Both the position numbers and the translations under genes were made by a program. Positions 1 to 5,503 of a stretch of 5,796 nucleotides of DNA are shown here, one piece after another. The DNA is from Cyanobacteriota bacterium (lineage in GTDB: Bacteria; Cyanobacteriota; Cyanobacteriia; Phormidesmidales; Phormidesmidaceae). The notes beneath the pieces were generated by a model that saw nothing but the letters and a program-made list of their open reading frames with translations, was not told where the DNA came from and ran no database searches. The stretch's first letter is position 1. Each line of letters begins with the position of its first letter. The stretch is from the NCBI GenBank assembly GCA_027483425.1, contig JAIXUR010000190.1, positions 1 through 5,796 on the forward strand. The letters run 5' to 3'.

Positions 1-423
1 AATCAACGCCTCCCGTGGAAAGTTGATCTTCGCCAGCATCGGCTTGGCCTCCTGCACCGCCTGAATCGGCCCGTTCAACGCTTCCACAAAGGTTTGCCAC
101 AGCACCGCGCTAAACATCACATGGGCGGCATAGGGCAGCTCCGTCTCCCCCACATTGATAATGTCGGCATTGTTGGCGTAGGTAAACCCCACCGCCATCA
201 AAATCGGCGGCACAAACGCCCAAAAAATGCCCAAAAACGACTGGCGATACTGCGCACTAATATCACGCACCATCAGCCGCCAGGCCAGCTCCCGCGAGGC
301 CAGCAGGTCGCGCCCCATCTCTCGAGCCAGCCGCACGGGATGTTTGAGCTTGCTTTCGGGGGTGTAGACAACAAACGGGAGGGGCTCAGCAGGTCTCATA
401 GCCAGGGGCAACGGTTGGGGCAT
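1..423 (-). CDS. ABC-2 type transporter permease, polysaccharide/O-antigen export type (3' end outside window)
   Basis: This is the membrane subunit of an ABC exporter of the Wzm/TagG/KpsM kind, which moves lipid-linked polysaccharide across the inner membrane with a separate ATPase partner (family knowledge). The first 141 residues are visible. A soluble N-terminus contains VYTPESKLKHPVR (about 19-31), followed by an amphipathic stretch and the family signature RDISAQYRQSFLGIFWAF (53-70). A first membrane segment follows (about 66-82), then a loop and a second hydrophobic stretch (about 99-115). The fragment ends at KINFPREALI, matching the conserved FPxE region of these permeases. The ATG at 423-421 is preceded by an AGGGGG run about 11 nt upstream. 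An in-frame ATG at 399-397 (MRPAEPLPFVVY) is an equally possible start with no clear ribosome site. The gene diverges from the gene at 541. The ATPase and glycosyltransferase partners would lie beyond the left edge. Confidence 0.88.
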   Translation of the reverse strand, partial: MPQPLPLAMRPAEPLPFVVYTPESKLKHPVRLAREMGRDLLASRELAWRLMVRDISAQYRQSFLGIFWAFVPPILMAVGFTYANNADIINVGETELPYAAHVMFSAVLWQTFVEALNGPIQAVQEAKPMLAKINFPREALI

Positions 424-502
424 CCGCCATTATGCCCCCTGGCTTTACGAAAATTGCGGGTTCACATACCTAAGTGACGCAGACGGCCTCTCTAAAAGCA
501 GC

Positions 503-511
503 TGTTATGAT
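503..511 (+). promoter_or_regulatory. extended -10 promoter element for the 541 gene
   Basis: TGT followed directly by TATGAT (506-511) makes an extended -10 box with five of six matches to TATAAT. Transcription would start near 518, giving a leader of about 23 nt to the ATG at 541. No convincing -35 box lies 16-18 bp upstream, which is tolerated in extended -10 promoters. The assignment rests on motif and position only. Confidence 0.4.
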
Positions 512-540
512 GGAGAGAACAAAGCTACTAATCGATCCCC

Positions 541-1113
541 ATGGCCACCACCGCTGACGACATCTGGCGCATTCTGGGAGAACTCGCCGAAGCCCAAAAA
601 GAGACCGAGCGTCGCTTCCAAGAGACCGATCGCCAATTCCAAGAAACGAAGCAGCTGATCAAACTACAAAATCAGCAGCTCAACGATCAACTGGGCAAGC
701 TGGGCAACCGCCTCGGTGAGTTTGTGGAGTGGCAAGTGCGCCCTGCCGTCGTTCGGCTATTCCAAGAGCGCGGCATTGCGGTGCACGAGTTCCATGGGGA
801 TGTATCTGTACAGCGCGGCCAGGACGGTATTGAGATCGACCTGCTGGTGGTCAACACCACCGAAGCCGTACTGGTAGAAGTCAAAAGCAAACTCACCCAG
901 GCCGATGTCGATGAACACCGGGAGCGCCTGCGCAAATTTAAGCGCCTCATGCCCCGCTATGGCGATGTGCGGGCCATGGGGGCCGTAGCCGCCATGGTTG
1001 TGCCCGATGAGGTGGCCCGCTACGCCTACCGTCAAGGGTTCTTTGTGCTGGCGCAGTCGGGCGACAGCGTGGTCATTCTTAACGACGGTGCCTTTCAGCC
1101 CCAGGTTTGGTGA
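541..1113 (+). CDS. coiled-coil protein with PD-(D/E)XK nuclease-like domain (DUF3782-like)
   Basis: A 190-residue protein with two parts. Residues 5-60 are a charged, Gln/Glu-rich helix predicted to form a coiled coil, including a near-perfect heptad duplication RRFQETD-RQFQETK (24-37). Residues 60-190 look like a compact alpha/beta PD-(D/E)XK core: GEFVEWQVRPAV, then IEIDLLVV with D100, then VLVEVKSKLT with E113 and K115, in the D...ExK spacing of the nuclease fold, ending in alternating strands (AAMVVPDEV, FFVLAQS, SVVILND). Cyanobacteria and thermophilic archaea carry many such DUF3782-type proteins (family knowledge); their function and substrate are unknown to me. The D-ExK set is intact, so metal-dependent nuclease activity is possible but unproven. 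The ATG at 541 follows an extended -10 promoter; no strong Shine-Dalgarno is seen. It diverges from the ABC permease and converges on the PAP/fibrillin gene, so it is probably monocistronic. Confidence 0.85.
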   Translation: MATTADDIWRILGELAEAQKETERRFQETDRQFQETKQLIKLQNQQLNDQLGKLGNRLGEFVEWQVRPAVVRLFQERGIAVHEFHGDVSVQRGQDGIEIDLLVVNTTEAVLVEVKSKLTQADVDEHRERLRKFKRLMPRYGDVRAMGAVAAMVVPDEVARYAYRQGFFVLAQSGDSVVILNDGAFQPQVW

Positions 1114-1214
1114 GGGCGATCGCGGCCGTTGTTTCCCCACCCCATTATGGTGGATTGTCGGTTCTGATGGGATCGCGCGGTCAGGGCAGTCGGGCAGCAC
1201 AGTGAGGGAGCCGC

Positions 1215-1808
1215 CTAGACCTTTTTCAGCACAAACAGGCTGCCCTGGTTGCCACGCCCAATGCGCAGGTCGTCGTCTAGGTAGGTGACCTCGAGCCAGC
1301 CTGTCTGGCGATCGCGCTTGATCCTAAAATCAATGCCCTGGAGCAGCGAAAACTTGGGGGTGCTTTGCAGCACCGGAATAAACTGGGCCGGTGACTGGTA
1401 GCCCAGGGCCTGGCGCAGCCCCACGATCCCCCGCTCAAAGCCCACATTCACCCGCTGGGTCGATACCGGCTCTAGGGTAGCGGCCACCGCCACCAGGCCC
1501 GAGAGCAACGGCGGGCCGTTCACTTCGGCAATATTGTAAATCCGGTTTTCGGCCAGGCGAATGCACTGGTAAATGGGGCCCAGGGAGGCCAGGGGAATGC
1601 GATCGATATTCAGCAACTCCTGGCTGGTGGTGTAGAGCAAGCGCCAGTCGCCGTCGAGCAGGGCCGTGGCCTGGAGCGGCTCGGGGGTAGGGTTGCGCTC
1701 CTCTAGGGTCGTGGCGGCGGCCTGAATCGCAGTGCGATCGCTGGGGCTGCTGTTAATGCCCCGGTTGACCGAGGCGACCGCATCGAGTAGCTCAGCTTTG
1801 CCCAACAT
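1215..1808 (-). CDS. PAP/fibrillin family protein (plastoglobulin-like, plastid-lipid associated)
   Basis: A 197-residue protein of the PAP/fibrillin family, the lipocalin-like proteins that coat plastoglobules and associate with thylakoid lipids in plants and cyanobacteria, with roles in photoprotection and prenylquinone storage (family knowledge). An N-terminal helical segment (KAELLDAVASVNRG, 4-17) precedes the family hallmark LLDGDWRLLYTTSQELL (50-66). The barrel strands follow, and the protein closes with WLEVTYLDDDLRIGRG then SLFVLKKV (171-197), the conserved C-terminal block including the Asp-x-x-Leu-Arg-Ile-xRG motif. Length fits a complete cyanobacterial member. No signal peptide or membrane helix is seen, consistent with a peripheral protein. 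The ATG at 1808-1806 has a GGAG ribosome site (rc of 1817-1820) 8 nt upstream, which supports this start. It converges on the nuclease-like gene with 101 bp between stops and diverges from the DUF3134 gene. Which lipid or quinone it binds cannot be read from sequence. Confidence 0.93.
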   Translation of the reverse strand: MLGKAELLDAVASVNRGINSSPSDRTAIQAAATTLEERNPTPEPLQATALLDGDWRLLYTTSQELLNIDRIPLASLGPIYQCIRLAENRIYNIAEVNGPPLLSGLVAVAATLEPVSTQRVNVGFERGIVGLRQALGYQSPAQFIPVLQSTPKFSLLQGIDFRIKRDRQTGWLEVTYLDDDLRIGRGNQGSLFVLKKV

Positions 1809-1937
1809 AGCCCAGTCTCCACGGCAGTACCACGGGCATGATACGGCAAAACTCTAGGGGCCGACAGTCTGTAGGCTCTGCTACCATGGAATGTCTGTGT
1901 ATATATTGCCTCTGTTGAGTGCTATAGGGCCACCGTA

Positions 1938-2186
1938 ATGTCTTCTAAGTTCTACAATCCCTCTCTGCGCCAGGTGCCCCGCGATGCCAAGGCACCGATT
2001 TTGCCCTCCTCCGGAGATTCCTCGATTTTGGCCTGGCTAGACAGCATTGGTCGGCTCCGCAGCCGCGATGTGGTCGAAACCATCCCCGATGAGGCCGAAA
2101 ACGAAGAAATTTCTGACCTGATGGGCAATGACGATGGCTTTGACGACGACGACGATACCGATCTCGCCCTTGACGATGATGACTAA
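1938..2186 (+). CDS. DUF3134 family protein, small acidic cyanobacterial protein
   Basis: An 82-residue protein resembling the cyanobacterial DUF3134 family, whose function is unknown. The conserved part is the N-terminal two thirds: FYNPSLRQVPRDAKAP (5-20), then SSILAWLDSIGRLRSRDV (28-45) and EENEEISDLM-type acidic sequence (about 52-62). The last 20 residues (GNDDGFDDDDDTDLALDDDD) are almost entirely Asp, giving a strongly negative tail encoded by GAC/GAT runs. No membrane segment or enzyme motif is seen; the central amphipathic helix ending in RLRSRD may be an interaction surface (inference). The ATG at 1938 fits the family N-terminus, but only weak ribosome-site sequence precedes it. AT-rich TATATATT at 1900-1907 is a possible -10 without a good -35 partner. 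The same strand carries mraY 215 bp downstream, with a separate probable regulatory region between them. Confidence 0.88.
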   Translation: MSSKFYNPSLRQVPRDAKAPILPSSGDSSILAWLDSIGRLRSRDVVETIPDEAENEEISDLMGNDDGFDDDDDTDLALDDDD

Positions 2187-2245
2187 TGGCCATCGCGATA
2201 ACCCTAGCCCTGACCAGGGTGTTGACCTAAGCGGCCATTTTTGCC

Positions 2246-2289
2246 ATTAATAAGGGCATTAAGTGTTATTAACCTTTGTTCCCTACTAT
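2246..2289 (+). promoter_or_regulatory. putative operator/promoter region of mraY: phased ATTAA array with downstream -10
   Basis: Three copies of ATTAA lie at 2246-2250, 2258-2262 and 2268-2272, about one helical turn apart. They also form a perfect 7-bp dyad, TTAATAA (2247-2253) and TTATTAA (2266-2272). The last copy reads ATTAACCT, one mismatch from the cyanobacterial PHO-box half-repeat (PyTTAAPyPyT/A, 11-nt period; established knowledge). A possible -10, TACTAT (2284-2289), follows 8-9 bp later with no sigma-70 -35, the layout expected when an activator replaces the -35. Binding by PhoB/SphR or another OmpR-type regulator is inference. Confidence 0.35.
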
Positions 2290-2389
2290 AGGTCTGCTCA
2301 TCTAGACTTCCTGACTATTTCCTGGCACCAAATGTAGTCAATTGGAAGATCATCCAGTAGACTCCTGGGGTGTGTGGTGTGATGCAATT

Positions 2390-2395
2390 GAGGAA
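2390..2395 (+). promoter_or_regulatory. mraY: Shine-Dalgarno site that fixes the mraY GTG start
   Basis: GAGGAA ends 6 nt before the GTG at 2402, an ideal spacing for ribosome binding. The upstream in-frame TTG at 2342 has no comparable site. This decides the start codon of mraY. Confidence 0.7.
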
Positions 2396-2401
2396 TCGTT
2401 T

Positions 2402-3496
2402 GTGGATGCGAAATTTTTAGCACCGAAACGGCTGACCCTAAACGGCCTGACATCGTTTTGGCTGCTGATTCTAGGGCTAAGCGCTGCCGCTGTGGGTCTC
2501 GATGCGGCGCTGGGCCACGTGATTAGCCTGGGTGCATCGATTGTGGTGCCGTTTCTGGTGGCGGCTCTGGGTAGCAGCCTGGCGGGGTTTTGGGCGGTGC
2601 CGCTGCTGCGGGCGCTCAAGACTGGACAGTTTATTCGCCAAGAAGGCCCCCAGGGGCATCTCAAAAAAGCGGGCACCCCCACCATGGGCGGCGCTTTTTT
2701 TGTGCCGGTGGCGGTGGCAGTAGCCCTCGTGGCCACTGGCTTTGCCCGTGACGCGGTGGCGGTTTCGCTGCTCACCCTGGCCTACGGTGCAATCGGCTGG
2801 ATCGACGATTGGCAAGTGATTCAGCGCCGGTCTAACAGCGGTATTTCGCCCCGCACGAAGCTAATTCTACAGATTGCGGTGGCGATGCTGTTCTGCCTGT
2901 GGGCGCTGACGAGCCAGCCCGCGACCATCACCACTGTGACGCTGCCCCTGGGCATAATGTTGCCCCTGGGTTTTCTATTCTGGCCCCTGGCAGGGTTTGT
3001 GCTGGTGGCCGAGAGCAACGCGACTAATCTGACCGATGGCTTAGATGGCTTAATGGGCGGCACCGGAGCGATCGCCTTTATGGGTCTAGCCGCCATTGTT
3101 GCCCCCACTCATCCTGACCTGATGGTCTTTTGCGCGGCCATGGCCGGGGCTTGCCTGGGCTTTTTGCTGCACAACCACAACCCTGCCCGTGTCTTCATGG
3201 GCGATACCGGGTCCCTCGCCCTGGGCGCTGCCCTGGGGGCGGTGGGCATTCTCAGCGGCAACCTGTTTGCCCTGCTGGTGCTGACCCTGCTGTTCTTTGC
3301 CGAGACCCTGTCGGTCATCATTCAGGTCACCTACTTTAAGGCCACCAAAGGCCCTGATGGCGTGGGCAAGCGCTTCTTCAAAATGGCCCCGCTGCACCAC
3401 CACTTTGAGCTCTCGGGCTGGTCTGAGATCCGGGTGGTGACGGTGGCCTACGCGGTCACCGCGCTGCTGGCGATCGTCTCCCTCAAGCTGGGTTGA
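2402..3496 (+). CDS. mraY: phospho-N-acetylmuramoyl-pentapeptide-transferase
   Basis: MraY transfers phospho-MurNAc-pentapeptide from UDP to undecaprenyl phosphate, making lipid I, the first membrane step of peptidoglycan synthesis. It is a polytopic inner-membrane enzyme needing Mg2+. The 364-residue protein has about ten hydrophobic segments and all family signatures: KKAGTPTMGG (88-97), IDDWQV with the catalytic-site Asp pair D135/D136, NATNLTDGLDGL (206-217), NHNPARVFMGDTGSLALG (258-275) with D268 matching the essential Asp of the E. coli enzyme (D267), and APLHHHFELSGW (329-340) with the three-His motif. I chose GTG at 2402 because the product then begins MDAKFLAP, like other cyanobacterial MraY proteins, and GAGGAA sits just upstream. 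The frame remains open to a TTG at 2342, which would add 20 non-family residues. Other dcw genes are absent here, as is usual in cyanobacteria. Confidence 0.97.
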   Translation: MDAKFLAPKRLTLNGLTSFWLLILGLSAAAVGLDAALGHVISLGASIVVPFLVAALGSSLAGFWAVPLLRALKTGQFIRQEGPQGHLKKAGTPTMGGAFFVPVAVAVALVATGFARDAVAVSLLTLAYGAIGWIDDWQVIQRRSNSGISPRTKLILQIAVAMLFCLWALTSQPATITTVTLPLGIMLPLGFLFWPLAGFVLVAESNATNLTDGLDGLMGGTGAIAFMGLAAIVAPTHPDLMVFCAAMAGACLGFLLHNHNPARVFMGDTGSLALGAALGAVGILSGNLFALLVLTLLFFAETLSVIIQVTYFKATKGPDGVGKRFFKMAPLHHHFELSGWSEIRVVTVAYAVTALLAIVSLKLG

Positions 3497-3549
3497 TCAA
3501 TCAGAATCCTCCCAGGCTGTTCACACGTTAGTGCGAGATAAGTAGGTAA

Positions 3550-3644
3550 GCCTAATTAATTGTAAGAAGGGGTTTGGGGGCTGCGCCCCCAGGCAGGGGG
3601 TTTCACCCCCTCCACCCCCACCAGCATCTTTAGTTTAATTACGC
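3550..3644. repeat. 95-bp fold-back element with two tandem GC hairpins (MITE/REP-like)
   Basis: The outer ends are imperfect inverted repeats (3550-3582 against 3612-3644) sharing TAATTAA/TTAATTA (3553-3559 and 3635-3641) near the tips and G-rich/C-rich blocks inside. The centre holds two perfect 7-bp hairpins with 3-nt loops: TGGGGGC-TGC-GCCCCCA (3575-3591) and AGGGGGT-TTC-ACCCCCT (3595-3611). AAGC appears on both borders (3548-3551, 3646-3649), a possible but chance-level target duplication. Such GGGGGC-TGC-GCCCCC hairpins recur between genes in many cyanobacteria (general knowledge). There is no T-run after either hairpin, so a role as mraY terminator is possible but not shown. No ORF is inside, so any transposition would need a protein supplied elsewhere. 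Confidence 0.65.
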
Positions 3645-3700
3645 CAAGCTACTGAGCTCTGAATCGGAGCCATGGAGAACATACCGAACGAAGGGTCGCC

Positions 3701-4477
3701 ATGGAAGCTTCAAACCTGCACCCCCTGGGCCATCCCCCCAACGCCTGGTGGGTGAACGATCAGGTGGCCGACATTAGCCGCCTAGCGGATCAGCCCCGGC
3801 TAGCGACGGTGGTGACCCAAACCAAGCAGCTGCGGGTTGACCTGAGTAAAACCGCCTGCCTTGTGGTGGATATGCAAAATGATTTTTGCCACCCCGACGG
3901 CTGGTTGGCGAGCATTGGTGTCGACGTGACCCCGGCCCGCCAGGCTATTCAGCCGTTGCAGCAGCTCTTGCCTCAGCTGCGGCAGGCCCAGGTGCCGGTA
4001 GTGTGGCTCAACTGGGGCAACCGCCCTGACCTGCTCAACATCAGCGCCGGACTGCGCCATGTGTATAACCCGAGCGGGGCCGGGGTAGGCCTGGGCGACC
4101 CCCTGCCTGCAAACGGCGCGCCCGTGTTGACCCAGGGCAGTTGGGCGGCGGCGGTGGTGGCCGAGCTAGAGGCCCAACCCCAGGATATTTGGGTCGATAA
4201 GTACCGCATGAGCGGGTTTTGGGATACTCCCCTCGACAGCATTTTGCGCAATCTGGGCAAAACCACGCTGCTGCTGGCTGGGGTGAATCTAGATCAGTGC
4301 GTGATGGCTACCCTGCAAGATGCCAACTTTTTAGGCTACGACTGTATTTTGATCCGCGACTGTAGCGCTACGACATCTCCCGACTACTGTGCCCAGGCCA
4401 CGGTTTATAACGTCAACCAGTGTTTTGGCTTTGTGACCGATAGCGCGGCGATCGCCACCGCTCTGAACCAGGACTGA
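3701..4477 (+). CDS. isochorismatase-family cysteine hydrolase
   Basis: A 258-residue cytosolic hydrolase of the isochorismatase-like superfamily. The full catalytic triad is visible: D57 in LVVDMQNDF (54-62), K167 in VDKYRMSGF (165-173) and C200 in GVNLDQCVMATLQDA (194-208). The block KYRMSGFWDTPLDSILRNLG resembles RutB (ureidoacrylate amidohydrolase) and other amide/ureide hydrolases more than true isochorismatases, so cleavage of a C-N bond in a small amide is the best guess (inference). An N-terminal extension of about 45 residues (HPPNAWWVND) and the insert WLNWGNRPDLLNISAGLRH (102-120) probably shape the substrate pocket. The substrate is unknown, and no rut, biuret or nicotinamide-salvage genes adjoin it. 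The ATG at 3701 has AAGGG at 3691-3695, 5 nt upstream. The gene stands alone, between a fold-back repeat and a terminator. Confidence 0.92.
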   Translation: MEASNLHPLGHPPNAWWVNDQVADISRLADQPRLATVVTQTKQLRVDLSKTACLVVDMQNDFCHPDGWLASIGVDVTPARQAIQPLQQLLPQLRQAQVPVVWLNWGNRPDLLNISAGLRHVYNPSGAGVGLGDPLPANGAPVLTQGSWAAAVVAELEAQPQDIWVDKYRMSGFWDTPLDSILRNLGKTTLLLAGVNLDQCVMATLQDANFLGYDCILIRDCSATTSPDYCAQATVYNVNQCFGFVTDSAAIATALNQD

Positions 4478-4486
4478 TGGTACAGG

Positions 4487-4525
4487 GTCGATCAGCCGTC
4501 TACCGGCGATCGCGACACTTTTTTT
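4487..4525 (+). terminator. rho-independent terminator of the cysteine hydrolase gene
   Basis: Stem strands 4487-4498 and 4504-4516 pair as GTCG/CGAC, ATC/GAT and GCCG/CGGC (11 bp) around a TCTAC loop, with a bulged A (4494) and a bulged CG (4511-4512). Two bases later there is a run of seven T (4519-4525). It starts 9 bp after the stop codon at 4475-4477. The 3' arm contains a HIP1 octamer (4506-4513). Confidence 0.65.
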
Positions 4526-4534
4526 GCCATTTTT

Positions 4535-4563
4535 TTGACTAAGGCTGGTGCAATTGCTCTAAT
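4535..4563 (+). promoter_or_regulatory. strong sigma-70 type promoter for the 4659 gene
   Basis: TTGACT (4535-4540) and TCTAAT (4558-4563) are separated by exactly 17 bp, and TGC lies directly before the -10, giving an extended -10 as well. Each hexamer has five of six consensus matches. Transcription should begin near 4570, giving a leader of about 90 nt before the ATG at 4659 and arguing against the TTG at 4575 as a start. It begins 9 bp after the T-run of the preceding terminator. Confidence 0.75.
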
Positions 4564-4658
4564 CTGAACTACTCTTGGGCAGACCATTGGTTAGACCCTT
4601 GGTCACCCAAATTCTCAGGCTTCTTGATCCATTATTCAACGCCCCTTCTACCGTCACC

Positions 4659-5387
4659 ATGAACGCACCTTTTTCCCCTGAATCTCATCCTGGGGCGATG
4701 GCTCCAGAGGCACCCCAGGGCAGCCGCCAAGCTCCCTCGGTGCCGATCTCGGTGTATCGAGAACTCGCCACAGAGCTGCGGGCTACCCAGGCCATGGCCG
4801 ATTCACTGACCCAGCAAAATCAGCACCTCAGCCAACAGAACCAGGTGCTGCGCCAAGAAATGATTCGCTTTGCCGACTCAGCGGCCCGGCTGAAGCAGGC
4901 GATCGAGCTCAGCCAGCCCCAGCCGGTAGAGCCCGTCAGTGCGGTGCAATGGGCCCAGACTAGCCTTCAGGGGCCATCCTCCCTGGAGGCTAGCTACGGC
5001 GCTGAGGCCCCGGTCATGGTATCCATGCCGCCGACCTACCTGGCCGAAGACCCTTCTCCCTCGCTGCCCGAGCGCCCGACAGAGGGTCTGCCCGAACGCC
5101 TAGTCGATTCCGTGGGCGAAAGCGTGTCTAACCTGGCCAGCCAGATTACCCAGATGGTCAAGCCCAAAGGGAAAAAAGCGCCTCAGCCACCCCAGCGGCC
5201 CCAGGGTAGCCCTGCCCAACGGCTCTACACCGAAGAACGCCTAGACGCCAATCGCCCGGGTCAGCTGAGCCAGCAACCCTCTGACATGAGCGGGCTGTGG
5301 CTGGCGGCCACCATTTTGCTGATTGTGATCAGTGCCTTTGGGGCTGGGTTCTTGATTATGAAGCCGCTGCTGAGCAACTCACGCTAG
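4659..5387 (+). CDS. uncharacterised coiled-coil protein with one C-terminal membrane helix
   Basis: A 242-residue protein of unknown function; the central block resembles hypothetical proteins I associate with cyanobacteria. In order: a Pro-rich N-terminus (1-27); the conserved-looking VPISVYRELATELRATQAM (28-46) leading into a Gln-rich coiled coil (to about 85, with QQNQHLSQQNQVLRQE); a long low-complexity Pro/Ser/Glu linker (86-165); a basic patch KPKGKKAPQPPQRPQ (168-182); and a membrane helix (212-233, WLAATILLIVISAFGAGFLI) followed by MKPLLSNSR. With no signal peptide, it would be tail-anchored with the coiled coil in the cytoplasm (inference from layout). The ATG at 4659 lies about 90 nt after a strong promoter; an in-frame TTG at 4575 would leave almost no leader and lacks support. 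No clear Shine-Dalgarno precedes the ATG. A scaffold or membrane-organising role is a guess from architecture only. Confidence 0.8.
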   Translation: MNAPFSPESHPGAMAPEAPQGSRQAPSVPISVYRELATELRATQAMADSLTQQNQHLSQQNQVLRQEMIRFADSAARLKQAIELSQPQPVEPVSAVQWAQTSLQGPSSLEASYGAEAPVMVSMPPTYLAEDPSPSLPERPTEGLPERLVDSVGESVSNLASQITQMVKPKGKKAPQPPQRPQGSPAQRLYTEERLDANRPGQLSQQPSDMSGLWLAATILLIVISAFGAGFLIMKPLLSNSR

Positions 5388-5410
5388 GGCACTGCACCCT
5401 GATTCTGATG

Positions 5411-5480
5411 ACAAAAGTTATCGGGGCCTAGGGGACTTTTGTAGTGAAGGACACAGTATTGCAGGGGCCAAGCCCGATAA
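5411..5480. other. overlapping inverted repeats in the convergent spacer, possible pseudoknot
   Basis: Two perfect 8-bp pairings interlock. ACAAAAGT (5411-5418) can pair with ACTTTTGT (5435-5442), leaving a 16-nt loop. TTATCGGG (5418-5425), mostly inside that loop, can pair with CCCGATAA (5473-5480) downstream. The two share one base (5418) and together have the topology of an H-type pseudoknot, or of two mutually exclusive hairpins. It lies 24 bp after the stop of the 4659 gene, so it may act in its 3' end. No classical T-run follows on the plus strand. Confidence 0.4.
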
Positions 5481-5503
5481 ACATAGACCGAAGTTAGAGT
5501 GTG

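Noticed and set aside
94..477. 127-residue plus-strand open frame
   Set aside because: It lies antisense to the ABC permease, whose minus-strand protein is clearly recognisable; the His/Arg/Gln-rich composition is typical of a shadow frame.
1137..1153. CCACC/GGTGG hairpin between the two convergent genes
   Set aside because: Only 5 bp with a 7-nt loop and no T-run on either strand; too weak to call a terminator.
1900..1907. TATATATT as -10 of the DUF3134 gene
   Set aside because: AT-rich and suitably placed, but no -35 at 16-18 bp and no TG extension in register.
2185..2242. AATGGCC (2185-2191) pairing with GGCCATT (2233-2239) and a following T5, as a terminator of the DUF3134 gene
   Set aside because: The loop is over 40 nt, with only a weak inner ACCCT/AGGGT pair, and the Ts overlap the stem. 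Possible but not well enough supported.
3672..3700. ATG at 3672 as an earlier start for the cysteine hydrolase
   Set aside because: It is in a different reading frame from the gene at 3701, and no continuing protein results.
4575..4658. TTG start adding 28 residues to the membrane coiled-coil protein
   Set aside because: The strong promoter places the transcript start near 4570, leaving almost no leader, and no ribosome site precedes the TTG.
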